From assembly GCA_016287245.1 (NCBI GenBank), contig JAEEWG010000011.1:1-64000 (forward strand): DNA of 64,000 nt, written 5' to 3'. Both the position numbers and the translations under genes were made by a program. Below the pieces are notes generated by a model, which saw nothing but the letters and a program-made list of their open reading frames with translations, did no database searches and was not told where the DNA came from. Below are positions 41,812 through 50,841 of this stretch, piece by piece; position 1 is the stretch's first letter, and every line of letters starts with the position of its first letter. Origin of the DNA: Clostridia bacterium. GTDB lineage: Bacteria > Bacillota > Clostridia > Saccharofermentanales > Saccharofermentanaceae.

Positions 41812-43596
41812 ATGAGGGAAAAGCGTTTTCCAAGAAGCAAGATCGGCTGGATCTGGGACAATATAAAAGGACTTCGCGGCATGCTGATCATCGCCATGAT
41901 CGGTACGGTCCTTTATAACTTTTTGCAGCTGACTGTTCCTTTCTTTTCCCAGCTCATCGTCGACCGTTTTCTGACAGGAGAAAATGCGGGCGCGAACTTC
42001 GACGCCCACCGTTCCGAGTTCTATACCCTGATCGCCGCCATGATCGGCATCACGATTTTTCGCGCCCTCATCGTCTATCTCGACTGCATGGCATACGAGC
42101 ATGTCTCCCAGAGAGCACTCTACCGCATCCGTAATTTTCTTTTCGAAAAGATCGAGCGTCAGGACATGCATTTTTATAACGAATACCGGACCGGCGATCT
42201 CATGACCCGCCTGACCGGCGACCTCGATGCGGTCCGGCACAATATCGCCTGGGTCATCCGCATGATCATCGAATGCTTCGCGCTCTTTACCGCGGTATCG
42301 ATCTACTTTTTCTCCATGAACGTCAAGCTGGCGCTCTGTATACTGGCGCTCGCGCCGGTCATCTTCGTGATCGTATTCACCTTCCGAAAGAAGGTCGCAC
42401 CGATGCACCAGCTCCTTCGTGAAAAGCATGCGCAGATGAATACCGCGGCACAGGAGAACATCTCCGGCAACCGCGTCGTCAAGGCATTCTCGCGGGAGGA
42501 TCACGAGATCGATAAGTTCGATGAGATCAACCGCGACTATGCGGAGACGAATAAGAAGACACGCCTTGTGTGGGTCAAGTTCTTCCCCTTCGTCGAGACC
42601 TGCGCGAACCTTCTGCCCGTCGTGCTCCTCTGGGTCGGCGGCACGCTCCTTATGCAGGACGAAATGACCATGGGTGAATATGTCGCCTTCTCGGGCCTCA
42701 TGTGGGCGATCGCCAACCCCATGCGTCTTCTCGGCAATATCTTAAACGAGTTCCAGCGCTTCTCCGCGGCCGCCGATAAGGTCATGGAGATCTACTATAG
42801 CAAGCCTTCGATCGTGGATGCTCCTGATGCCATCGACCATCCTGACCGGTTCATCGGGAAAGTCGAGTTTAAAGATGTCAGTTTCCGCTACGAGGATTCG
42901 GACCTTCCGGTCCTTTCGGGCATCAGCTTCGTCGCCAACCCCGGAGAAACGATCGCCATCATGGGCGAAACGGGATGTGGAAAGACATCTCTCATCCAGC
43001 TCATCCCGCGCTTTTATGAGCCGACTTCCGGCGAAGTCCTTGTCGATGATCTGAATGTAAATACTTTAAAGCTCAGGCAGCTTCGCACCAGCATCGGCAT
43101 GGCCACCCAGGACGTGCTTCTCTACTCGGATACCATCGACGGAAACATCGCTTACGGCGACAGTAACCTCACGAAAGAAAACGTCGTGAAGTTTGCCAGA
43201 TATTCCGCCGCAGACGAATTCGTCTCGAAAATGCCCGACGGGTATAACACCATCGTCGGTGAGCGCGGCGTCGGTCTTTCCGGCGGACAGAAACAGCGAA
43301 TCTCACTGGCCCGCGCGCTGGCGATCCGCCCGTCGATACTGATCCTCGATGACACGACCTCGGCCGTCGATATGGAGACCGAAAAACAGATCCAGAAGAG
43401 TCTTTCGGAACTGGATTTCCCGTGCACGAAGATCATCATCGCGCAGAGGATCTCGACCACGAAAAAGGCTGATAAGATCCTGATCCTTCAGGACGGGAAG
43501 ATCTCCGAAGAAGGCACGCATGACGAACTTATCAGAAAGAACGGCTACTATGCCGAACTCGTACGACTTCAGACAGGACAGGAGGTGATCCGGTAA
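41812..43596 (+). CDS. Heterodimeric ABC exporter subunit with degenerate catalytic site
   Basis: A 594-residue fused membrane/ATPase subunit: six transmembrane helices, then a nucleotide-binding domain. Walker A is GETGCGKTS and the signature is LSGGQKQR, but Walker B ends DD (LILDDTTSAVD) in place of DE, and the switch His is Gln (IAQRIS). This is the degenerate half found in heterodimers such as TM287/288 and BmrCD. Its stop overlaps the next gene's start (TAATG), so the two are made together. Drug or lipid-like substrates are usual; the actual one is unknown. Confidence 0.93.
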   Translation: MREKRFPRSKIGWIWDNIKGLRGMLIIAMIGTVLYNFLQLTVPFFSQLIVDRFLTGENAGANFDAHRSEFYTLIAAMIGITIFRALIVYLDCMAYEHVSQRALYRIRNFLFEKIERQDMHFYNEYRTGDLMTRLTGDLDAVRHNIAWVIRMIIECFALFTAVSIYFFSMNVKLALCILALAPVIFVIVFTFRKKVAPMHQLLREKHAQMNTAAQENISGNRVVKAFSREDHEIDKFDEINRDYAETNKKTRLVWVKFFPFVETCANLLPVVLLWVGGTLLMQDEMTMGEYVAFSGLMWAIANPMRLLGNILNEFQRFSAAADKVMEIYYSKPSIVDAPDAIDHPDRFIGKVEFKDVSFRYEDSDLPVLSGISFVANPGETIAIMGETGCGKTSLIQLIPRFYEPTSGEVLVDDLNVNTLKLRQLRTSIGMATQDVLLYSDTIDGNIAYGDSNLTKENVVKFARYSAADEFVSKMPDGYNTIVGERGVGLSGGQKQRISLARALAIRPSILILDDTTSAVDMETEKQIQKSLSELDFPCTKIIIAQRISTTKKADKILILQDGKISEEGTHDELIRKNGYYAELVRLQTGQEVIR

Positions 43597-45410
43597 TGGC
43601 AAAAGCAAAGAAGCAGAACCCGGAAAACCAGATTCCGCCGACATCCCGACGCAACACCTACCGTGTCGATGAGACGCTGCAGGAGCCGTTTTCCATGAAG
43701 CACCTTCTGCGCGCCTGGGTCTATATCAAGAAGTACTCGGTGAAGATGACCATCGCCCTGATCTTAAGTGCTCTCGGCGCGATGGCGGCTCTCTGCGCCC
43801 CGAAGATCACCAAGGAAGCCCTCGACGTCGTCATCCCGAACAAAGATAAGCCGATGCTCCACCGTCTTCTGCTTCTTCTGATCCTCGCCTATGCCGTGAG
43901 CATCCTCTTTTATACGATCCGGTCGCACATCATGGAGCGGATGTCCCAGGACATCGTATACGATATCCGAAAAGATCTTTTCGGGCATCTTCAGGAGCTC
44001 CCTTTCCAGTACTACGACGACCGTCCGCACGGCAAGATCCTGATCCGTGTCGTCAACTACGTCAACTCCGTATGCGACATGTTGAGCAATGGTCTGATCA
44101 ATGCGATCCTCGAGATCATCAACCTCGTATTCATCGTCGCTTTCATGTTTACGACCGACGTCAAGCTCTCGCTCGTCGTCATCGTCGGCGTCCCGATCCT
44201 CATGGTCTTCATGTTCTGGATCAAGACGAAGCAGAGAAAGGCCTGGCAGATGGTCTCGAACAAAAACTCGAACCTGAATGCGTATCTGCAGGAAAACATC
44301 GTAGGCGCGAAGATCACGCAGATCTTCGCCAGGGAAGAAGAAAACGCGGAGATCTTCGAAGGTCTTTCGGATGACTGCCGGACGACCTGGATGGGCGCTC
44401 TGCGGTATACGAACCTCGTCTGGCCGGGCATCGACAGCATCTCCGTCTTCGTCCGCGGCGCCATCTTCGTCGTCGGACTGATCCTCTTTTCCGAGGGGCA
44501 GGAGACCTTAGGCGCGATCGTCGCCGTTTCAAGCTATGCCGCCCGCTTCTGGCAGCCGATCATGAACCTCGGCAACATTTTTAATAACTTCATCAACAAC
44601 ATGGCCTACCTCGAGCGTATCTTCGAAACCATCGACGAGCCGGTCGGGGTCAAGGATAAAGAAGGGACCGTCGAAATGCCCGACATCAAAGGCGAAGTGG
44701 AATTTAGGGACGTATCTTTTTCCTATGAGGAAGGAAAAGAAGTCCTGCACCATGTCTCCTTTAAGGTCTCGCCCGGACAGAGCATCGCGCTCGTCGGTCC
44801 GACCGGTGCCGGAAAGAGCACGATCGTCAGCCTCATCTCCCGTTTCTACGATCTTGATTCCGGGAAGATCCTGATCGACGGTCAGGACATCTCTGATGTG
44901 ACGCTGCATTCGCTGCGCTCGCAGATGGGCATCATGCTGCAGGACAGTTTCATCTTCTCGGGAACGGTCGAGGATAATATCCGCTACGGCAAGCTTACGG
45001 CCACCGAAGAAGAGATCCGCGCGGCGAGCAGTTCGGTATGCGCGGACGCGTTCATCACGAGAATGCCAAATGGCTATAAGACGGAAGTCAAAGAGCGCGG
45101 CTCTTCCCTCTCACAGGGGCAAAAGCAGCTCATCTCTTTTGCAAGAACACTTCTTTCGGATCCGGCACTTCTGGTCCTCGACGAAGCGACTTCCAGTATC
45201 GATGTGCAGACAGAAAGATCTCTTCAGAAGGGTCTCGATAATATGCTCAAAGGAAGGACATCGTTCATCATCGCGCACCGTCTTTCGACCATTAAGAACT
45301 GCGATCAGATCATGTATATCGATCACGGCGGCATCACGGAATGCGGCACGCACGATGAGCTCATGGCGAAAAAAGGCGATTACTACCACCTCTACGTTTC
45401 ACAGATGTAA
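43596..45410 (+). CDS. Heterodimeric ABC exporter subunit with intact catalytic glutamate
   Basis: A 604-residue partner of the preceding subunit. It has six helices, Walker A GPTGAGKST, Walker B LLVLDEATSSID with catalytic Glu, and switch His in IIAHRLS. Its signature is LSQGQ rather than LSGGQ, which contributes to the degenerate site made with the partner's Walker B. Together they give one active and one inactive ATP site. It overlaps the upstream gene by one base and is followed by a strong terminator. Confidence 0.95.
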   Translation: MAKAKKQNPENQIPPTSRRNTYRVDETLQEPFSMKHLLRAWVYIKKYSVKMTIALILSALGAMAALCAPKITKEALDVVIPNKDKPMLHRLLLLLILAYAVSILFYTIRSHIMERMSQDIVYDIRKDLFGHLQELPFQYYDDRPHGKILIRVVNYVNSVCDMLSNGLINAILEIINLVFIVAFMFTTDVKLSLVVIVGVPILMVFMFWIKTKQRKAWQMVSNKNSNLNAYLQENIVGAKITQIFAREEENAEIFEGLSDDCRTTWMGALRYTNLVWPGIDSISVFVRGAIFVVGLILFSEGQETLGAIVAVSSYAARFWQPIMNLGNIFNNFINNMAYLERIFETIDEPVGVKDKEGTVEMPDIKGEVEFRDVSFSYEEGKEVLHHVSFKVSPGQSIALVGPTGAGKSTIVSLISRFYDLDSGKILIDGQDISDVTLHSLRSQMGIMLQDSFIFSGTVEDNIRYGKLTATEEEIRAASSSVCADAFITRMPNGYKTEVKERGSSLSQGQKQLISFARTLLSDPALLVLDEATSSIDVQTERSLQKGLDNMLKGRTSFIIAHRLSTIKNCDQIMYIDHGGITECGTHDELMAKKGDYYHLYVSQM

Positions 45411-45414
45411 AGAA

Positions 45415-45448
45415 AAGACCGCATCGGAAGGTGCGGTCTTCTTTTTAA
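45415..45448 (+). terminator. Terminator of the ABC exporter pair
   Basis: AGACCGCA pairs with TGCGGTCT around a short loop, followed by TCTTTTTA. Confidence 0.9.
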
Positions 45449-45461
45449 TGCACTGTGTTTT

Positions 45462-46580
45462 CTATTGGATCTCCGATCCGCCCCACTCGACGACAGTGAA
45501 GCCGGAGCGGTTCTTTTCGGAAGGAATCTTCAGCTTGTTTTCCGGACTTATTCCCACCGGTTCTTCCAGTCCCTTAAAGACCATATATACACGGATCACG
45601 GTATCCGGTTTCGGAATGACATCGAGCCCTGCGATCTCACTATATTCTTCCGTCGGGAAAGAGATGAGATTATAAGGATGTGCCTGAAGTCTCGGTAGCC
45701 AGTAGGAGATGAAATCATCGATCTCACGGTCATTTAATCCGCAGGCAGTAAGGTACTCTTCGAGGAAAGCGGCCGAATCTTCGGAAGCAACACATACCGA
45801 CTTCTTAAAGTCATTCGGGATAAGAGCGCTTCGACCTTCCCAGAAAAGATAGTCGTAGGTTCTTTTCGAGGATTTATCGTAGATCTTCCCGTCGGAAGAT
45901 GCGGTCACATTCCACCCGTTTCCATATTCCGGATACGAGCAGGCAAGCTCTCCCTGAAGGTCAAGCCTGACCGATATATCCATCGTCTCTTCCGGATAGA
46001 GGTAGATCACCGGCTTCTCCGCTACTGTCGGCGGCATTTCGGTCTCCCTTGCCTTCTTAGATACCTCAAAGTCATAGGTACAGTCGACCGTTCCGTCTTC
46101 TCTGACCATCGCGATCGTGTACATTCCGTAATTTGCCTTCTTCGGAAGACTGAAAGTATATACGTACATCACCAGATCATCGCCGGAGAACTCGAGTCTT
46201 CCCGTTTCTTTTACGATCGCGGCTTTCTTGTTCCAGGCATAGTCTTCATTCCAGTCGAACATATAAAGCTTCAGCGGGATATCCTTCTTATCCGTCGGAT
46301 CGATGTCATCCGGCAAAGCATCCGGATCCACATAGCAGTGCACATAAAGATATGCCCCTTTGGCGACCAGATCGCCTTCAAAGTCGCTATCGAGACAGAT
46401 CGTCGTCGTCCAGGGATCATCCGTTGTTTCCGGATACTTCATGCCGTATTGTTCCCCGTCATCTTCCGGCTTGGCCGAAAAGTCCTTCTTCCGGTTCACC
46501 TTGCAGGACGAAAGAAGCGAGCTTATCATCACGGCCGTAAGCACCATACTGAGTGTTCTTTTTACGGAATTACGTTTCAT
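45462..46580 (-). CDS. Uncharacterised lipoprotein with KPVIYLYP-type domain
   Basis: A 372-residue lipoprotein (lipobox LSSC). The first half is beta-rich. From about residue 190 comes a recognisable but unnamed domain beginning KPVIYLYPEE and running on through CSYPEYGNGWNVTASSDG and YLFWEGR, which I know from many hypothetical proteins of gut Bacillota. Function unknown. The ATG at 46580 follows AAGGGGG; a TTG two codons earlier is possible. It overlaps the end of the upstream 335-aa gene, and is last of a three-gene unit. Confidence 0.7.
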   Translation of the reverse strand: MKRNSVKRTLSMVLTAVMISSLLSSCKVNRKKDFSAKPEDDGEQYGMKYPETTDDPWTTTICLDSDFEGDLVAKGAYLYVHCYVDPDALPDDIDPTDKKDIPLKLYMFDWNEDYAWNKKAAIVKETGRLEFSGDDLVMYVYTFSLPKKANYGMYTIAMVREDGTVDCTYDFEVSKKARETEMPPTVAEKPVIYLYPEETMDISVRLDLQGELACSYPEYGNGWNVTASSDGKIYDKSSKRTYDYLFWEGRSALIPNDFKKSVCVASEDSAAFLEEYLTACGLNDREIDDFISYWLPRLQAHPYNLISFPTEEYSEIAGLDVIPKPDTVIRVYMVFKGLEEPVGISPENKLKIPSEKNRSGFTVVEWGGSEIQ

Positions 46581-47577
46581 TTTCAATTACCCCCTTAAGG
46601 TAAAGAAGCATATTCTCTTCGAATTTAAGTTCCGCTTCCGTTCTGGAAGGATCGATTACTTTCAGCGCCTCGAGCCCCTGCTCCACACAGGTTTTGGCTC
46701 CGGGGACATCATGGAGGACATAGTACTTATAGTAGGCAAGTTTTCTTCTGCCGTTACAGTCCATATCCTTCTCGATCTCTTCTTTACTTGCCTCATAGAA
46801 CTCCGTAGCCTTCAGCGCATTCCTCTCGCGGAAAGAATAGTAGTCCATCAGCATCGCGTTCCTGTGAAAACGGTAATCCAGAAGAAGCGCATTGATGTTC
46901 AGATTTTCGATCTCATGCGCGCATTCTGCAAGGACCGGAAGATCGTTCATGATCTGTGCCTTGACATACCTAAGATTGAGATACATGAGTTTTTCCATAT
47001 CGTTTGCTTTCTCATAAGAAAGTTCGGAAAGCGGCGGTAGATCGACCGCCTCCAGCCCGGCCTGCAGAAATTCCTGGGTCTTCTTCACCGTATATTTGCG
47101 AAGAGTCGTTTCGTCGGATCTTCCGTCAATAATCGTCTTGATGTGTATAAGGAGATACAAACAGCAACCGACCGAAGTGCCGACTAGGAACATACGCAGA
47201 TAGAAGTTTCCTGCAATGATCGTCAGATAGATCATCAGCGCTGTAAGCGCGGCCACGAACGGGAAGATGAGAAAGCTGACGAAGGAATCTTTTTTCACCA
47301 TCTCTTCGTACGAAAGCTTGCCTCGAAGAACTAGAAAATTCGGGAATCCTGTATACTTTTTCTTCTTTAAGACATAGTGACCGTTCTTTTCCGGATCCTC
47401 GGAATACAGTTCCTTTTCCACCTTAAAGATCAGGTAATGAAAATGCCGGCATTCCGCACCCTGGGATACGAGAAAAAGGACCGAGATCAATGCTGTAATA
47501 AACAACAGCACACTTATCGCGATCAGACACGCGAAGATGCCGAGAAAAAAACCTACCGGCAATTCTAAATATTCCAT
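46570..47577 (-). CDS. Uncharacterised membrane protein with helical-repeat tail
   Basis: A 335-residue protein. There is one N-terminal helix (about 8-36), two more near residues 100-145, then a cytosolic helical region of about 185 residues that looks like TPR-type repeats (YEKANDMEKLMYLNLRYVKAQ and later helices). No enzyme motif. AAGGAGG lies seven bases before the ATG. It is the middle gene between the zinc-ribbon protein and the lipoprotein, overlapping the latter, so the three probably work as one envelope system. Confidence 0.65.
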   Translation of the reverse strand: MEYLELPVGFFLGIFACLIAISVLLFITALISVLFLVSQGAECRHFHYLIFKVEKELYSEDPEKNGHYVLKKKKYTGFPNFLVLRGKLSYEEMVKKDSFVSFLIFPFVAALTALMIYLTIIAGNFYLRMFLVGTSVGCCLYLLIHIKTIIDGRSDETTLRKYTVKKTQEFLQAGLEAVDLPPLSELSYEKANDMEKLMYLNLRYVKAQIMNDLPVLAECAHEIENLNINALLLDYRFHRNAMLMDYYSFRERNALKATEFYEASKEEIEKDMDCNGRRKLAYYKYYVLHDVPGAKTCVEQGLEALKVIDPSRTEAELKFEENMLLYLKGVIENET

Positions 47578-47608
47578 GCCAATGCCTCCTTACCCCGCTT
47601 TTCGGATA

Positions 47609-48586
47609 TTACTTATGCAGTTTGTCTGCATACGTGTCGTCCACCTCATCTTCCGGAACAAAAGTATAATAGGTCGCGGTCTTCATGTTCGCAAGATCCA
47701 GAACGGAATGCTTCTTATCCGTCAGATAGAATCCGAAGTAAGGCGTCGATACCGGCTTATCCAGCGTATTCTCGCCATCGATCATGCAGGTCTTATTCTC
47801 CATCACGAAGCAGACAAGGTTCGAGATCTCATAGCCGTCGCCCCGCCTGATGGCGTCTTTGAGCTCCTCGGCCGTCATGCCGTATTCCGAGAGGTCTTCC
47901 GTGATATAATCGAACGCCTCCTGCCCGATATAGAGCTTGTAAGTGCCTTCGTAGTAATTATTTGAAAGATCGGAAGAATCCCTATAATACTTAAATGTCT
48001 TTTTCTTTCCGAATTCCAGATAAGAATCGCTGTGGATCTCGATCCAGCTTTCTTTGACGATGTCTTTGGCGATATCTTCTGTCTTTTCCTGTTCTCTCTC
48101 TTTTCGGTTCTCCTGAACACTTTCTTTCAGGGAATCATAGCCGCCGGCCGCGAAGAAGATAACGATGACCAGCATAAGAAGTACGGAGACCACGATACCG
48201 GTGATCGCCATACCCTTACCTTTCTCTTCTCTCTTGATCGCCATGATCAGGCCGATCAGGGAGAGGATAAATCCAAAGATCGCCGTGATGCCGCAACACA
48301 GGATCGATACCAGGGAAACGATCATGCCGGCCAGACACAGGAAATTCGTCTCCGGACCGTTTATATTCATGGAAGCGCCCATCGGCACTGACATCGGAAC
48401 ACTCTGCGGGATCGGTGCGGCAGTATATGCCGAAGGATTCGGTGCAGCCGAATTCGGAGCCGCCGGATTCGGTGCAGAATTATTCATTGGTGCCGGCTGC
48501 GGTGCCTGCGGAAGCGCGCCGCCGCAATCGGTGCAGTACTTCAGCCCGTCATAGTTTTCCTTACCACAATACACACACTTGATCAT
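47609..48586 (-). CDS. Zinc-ribbon, DUF4190-like membrane protein
   Basis: A 325-residue protein: zinc ribbon with Cys4, Cys7, Cys18 and Cys21; a Pro/Ala/Asn linker (about 25-75); two transmembrane helices with KGKGMAITGI between them, typical of DUF4190; then a 180-residue extracellular domain of unknown kind. The zinc ribbon is cytosolic and the C-terminal domain outside, so a signalling or assembly role is possible. First gene of a three-gene unit with 31 and -11 base spacings. Confidence 0.75.
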   Translation of the reverse strand: MIKCVYCGKENYDGLKYCTDCGGALPQAPQPAPMNNSAPNPAAPNSAAPNPSAYTAAPIPQSVPMSVPMGASMNINGPETNFLCLAGMIVSLVSILCCGITAIFGFILSLIGLIMAIKREEKGKGMAITGIVVSVLLMLVIVIFFAAGGYDSLKESVQENRKEREQEKTEDIAKDIVKESWIEIHSDSYLEFGKKKTFKYYRDSSDLSNNYYEGTYKLYIGQEAFDYITEDLSEYGMTAEELKDAIRRGDGYEISNLVCFVMENKTCMIDGENTLDKPVSTPYFGFYLTDKKHSVLDLANMKTATYYTFVPEDEVDDTYADKLHK

Positions 48587-48695
48587 ATACTCATTTCTCC
48601 TCCAAATGATATATTCATCTGTAAGATATCTTAACAGAAATTGATGTATTTTCCATTCTTTTTCAGGGAATACCGTTATTTCTTCGGATATGTCT

Positions 48696-48818
48696 TTACC
48701 GGAAGAACGAAGTGACGAGTTTTCGATCCTTCATTCCCTGCTCGGAGATCTCTCTGGTCAGATCGTCGTGGTTATTGGTATTCGGCAGACAGTGCCTTAC
48801 GAAGTAAAGAGTAGTCAT
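48696..48818 (-). pseudogene. Remnant of a histidine phosphatase (phosphoglycerate mutase-like) gene
   Basis: A 40-codon frame begins MTTLYFVRHCLPNTNNHDD and continues TREISEQGMKDRKLVTSF before a stop. This is the N-terminus of the histidine phosphatase superfamily, with the catalytic RHC motif, but the family needs about 170-200 residues and I find no continuation in other frames downstream. GGGGAGG and an ATG are intact. It is most likely a gene cut by deletion. Confidence 0.75.
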
Positions 48819-48861
48819 AGTATCCTCCCCGCCTATTATACACAAGAAAAAACGGCAAAAG

Positions 48862-48895
48862 AAAACCCGGTTCTCACTTCCGGGTCTTCTTCGTT
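48862..48895. terminator. Hairpin between the phosphatase remnant and the small membrane ORF
   Basis: ACCCGG and CCGGGT form a stem with a nine-base loop. On the minus strand it is followed by TTTCTTTT, on the plus strand by CTTCTT, so it could act in either direction. Confidence 0.45.
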
Positions 48896-48910
48896 AGAGG
48901 GTGGTATATT

Positions 48911-49021
48911 ATGAGTAGTGGGTCATGCTATTTCATCTCGGCAGTTTTCTTATTCCTAGTTGTCATTTCCTTCGGTGTCCTGCCCTTGTCTTTATGTCTT
49001 TATTCTATCGGCAGAAGGTAA
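48911..49021 (+). CDS. Candidate 36-aa single-span membrane peptide
   Basis: A short frame reading MSSGSCYFISAVFLFLVV then a hydrophobic run and the positive end SIGRR. It has one membrane span with a C-terminal Arg pair, and a GAGGGTGG six bases before the ATG. The surrounding 550 bases carry no other intact gene. The size and shape fit a small membrane protein or type I toxin-like peptide, but nothing proves expression. Confidence 0.4.
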   Translation: MSSGSCYFISAVFLFLVVISFGVLPLSLCLYSIGRR

Positions 49022-49153
49022 AAACATCGTCAAAAGAAGGTAAAGAATTGATAAAGAAAATAATGAGGAATTTGCATAAGAACGTGCCGTAACGCATTCT
49101 TATAACAACAAACAAGGGGCTTCCCCGATCGCATAACCGGCTTGGCTACCTTC
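49022..49153. other. Intergenic region with inverted repeat
   Basis: ATAAGAA..TGC and GCATTCTTAT (49076-49103) form an imperfect stem. Further on, GGGGCTTCCCC may help end the leftward glycosyltransferase gene. No gene is seen. Confidence 0.4.
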
Positions 49154-50677
49154 TTACTTCCCTCTCACATACACAGAATCGCTGGCAATATTACCTGCTT
49201 CTGCGCTCCACATGAGTGTGTATCCGTGTGTCAGCAGGAACGTATATAGTCTTTGTGAGATCTTGTTTTTCTCCACCACGATCACTTTCGGGAGGTCTTC
49301 TTCCAGTTCTTCCAGATATTCGTCAATGATCTCCGGCATGACGGTGCCGATCGGATCCTGATACGAATATCTTGTGGCATGCATTCTCCTGCTCTCGAGA
49401 AGAATCAGGTCATAGTTTCCAAACACGGAAATTTTATCGTTCTCCGATGTATTTTCTTCAATACAGGCAAGGATCGCCTGGACATTCGTGTTCTTCTCGA
49501 TATCTCTTTCATCTCTGGTTATAAAGGCTTTCTTCATGGTCTTCAAATGACGATGCCATCCAGGGTAAAGTGGACCGCCCAAAGCCACCAGCGCCACCAG
49601 GATAAAGGCCACGATCCTTACCCTCTTCTTCTCGATGATCTCCAGTTTATGGACCATAAGACTCAGAGGATAGATCACGGCGGGAACGAGGATCATCCCG
49701 TAATGTCCATATGCCATGCCGGACATGACTGAAAGCCAGATACTCAAAAACAAAAGGAGGATATACAATTCGTGAAGGATCCGGTCCTTCTTTTCTTTCA
49801 GCTGGAAAAGAAGACTCAGGACGGATACAATGAAGACGGTCGTCTGCGCATAGTACAGAAATGATTCTACCTGGCCCTGGAACGTCGCTCTTCCGCCTTC
49901 CGAAGAAGAGTAGCGGAAATTGAAGACGATATAGTCCTGCCAGAAAGAAGGAAGATCTTTGCGCGCGAAAAGCCAGATCAGGATCGGAACGATCACAATG
50001 GTCATTCCCAGAAGAAAGAAAAGGATCGTATCCCGAAGCTGCTTATACTGTTTCTTTTTCAGAAGAAGAATAAAGATATACACGCAAAACACGATCCAGA
50101 CAGCGATCATGTTCGGGCGGAGCATAAGAACGGCGCCGAGCCCGAGACCACAGAGGGTCAGGCGGAGCCGGGTGATCCGATCGTTCAGAAGGTAATCCAG
50201 GAAGATATAAAGAGCAGTCGCGATAAACGGCATCGCATACTCTTCCGTAAAGTTTCCGCCTTCGAAATATGTGAATAAAAGAGAGGTCGCAAGAAGCGTT
50301 ACAAAGCCCGAAGCGACAGGTGAAGAAACCAGTCGGGAGATCTTATAAAGGACAAATACAGTAGCCGTAAAGAAGAGGATCTCGATCAGAAAGATACCGA
50401 GTTCCGGTGCGATACTCTCGCCAAGATAATTCAGAAGATAAAGGAGCGGGCCTTTGTGATCGAAGGTGTCCCGATACGGCATATAGCCGTTTTTCATCAT
50501 GAAGGCCACAGTCCTGAAAACACTGGAATCCGTAGTTGATCCGGATCCGATCCACGGATGAAGGGGACTTTGAAACATAAACACAAGGGAATACAGGAAT
50601 GCGATCAACCAGACGACCACATTCTCTCTATTCCTGAAGGAAGTCTTTTTATTCCCCTCTGCGGAAGGATCTCTCAT
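49154..50677 (-). CDS. GT39-like membrane glycosyltransferase
   Basis: A 507-residue protein with about 11 membrane helices. The first outer loop carries TTDSSVFRTVAFMMKNGYMPYRDTFDHKGPLLY, the acidic-motif loop of the ArnT/PMT/RgtA-like GT-C superfamily, with catalytic Asp candidates near residues 50 and 73. These enzymes move a sugar from a polyprenyl-phosphate donor to an acceptor outside the membrane. Acceptor and sugar are unknown. AGGAGA precedes the ATG. Transcribed alone. Confidence 0.8.
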   Translation of the reverse strand: MRDPSAEGNKKTSFRNRENVVVWLIAFLYSLVFMFQSPLHPWIGSGSTTDSSVFRTVAFMMKNGYMPYRDTFDHKGPLLYLLNYLGESIAPELGIFLIEILFFTATVFVLYKISRLVSSPVASGFVTLLATSLLFTYFEGGNFTEEYAMPFIATALYIFLDYLLNDRITRLRLTLCGLGLGAVLMLRPNMIAVWIVFCVYIFILLLKKKQYKQLRDTILFFLLGMTIVIVPILIWLFARKDLPSFWQDYIVFNFRYSSSEGGRATFQGQVESFLYYAQTTVFIVSVLSLLFQLKEKKDRILHELYILLLFLSIWLSVMSGMAYGHYGMILVPAVIYPLSLMVHKLEIIEKKRVRIVAFILVALVALGGPLYPGWHRHLKTMKKAFITRDERDIEKNTNVQAILACIEENTSENDKISVFGNYDLILLESRRMHATRYSYQDPIGTVMPEIIDEYLEELEEDLPKVIVVEKNKISQRLYTFLLTHGYTLMWSAEAGNIASDSVYVRGK

Positions 50678-50771
50678 CCTGTCTATCTCCTAAAAGTATA
50701 CCCAGCTCTTCTAAAAACCTACTTCATTATACTAGAATAGTCAATTAATCCTGTTATTTCTCCTTTTAGCC

Positions 50772-50812
50772 AAAGAAAAGACGCCACGTGTTTTCACACG
50801 CAGCGTCTTCTG
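50772..50812 (-). terminator. Terminator of the 397-aa DUF5050-like gene
   Basis: On the minus strand AGACGCTGCGTGTG pairs with CACGTGGCGTCT, followed by TTTCTTT. Confidence 0.85.
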
Positions 50813-50841
50813 ACTTGCTTTTCTTATCTTAATCCAGGTGA

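Noticed and set aside
48600..48695. Continuation of the histidine phosphatase in another frame
   Set aside because: No frame downstream of the stop shows the expected SSP-x-x-R-A motif or helices, so it is a truncation and not a single frameshift.
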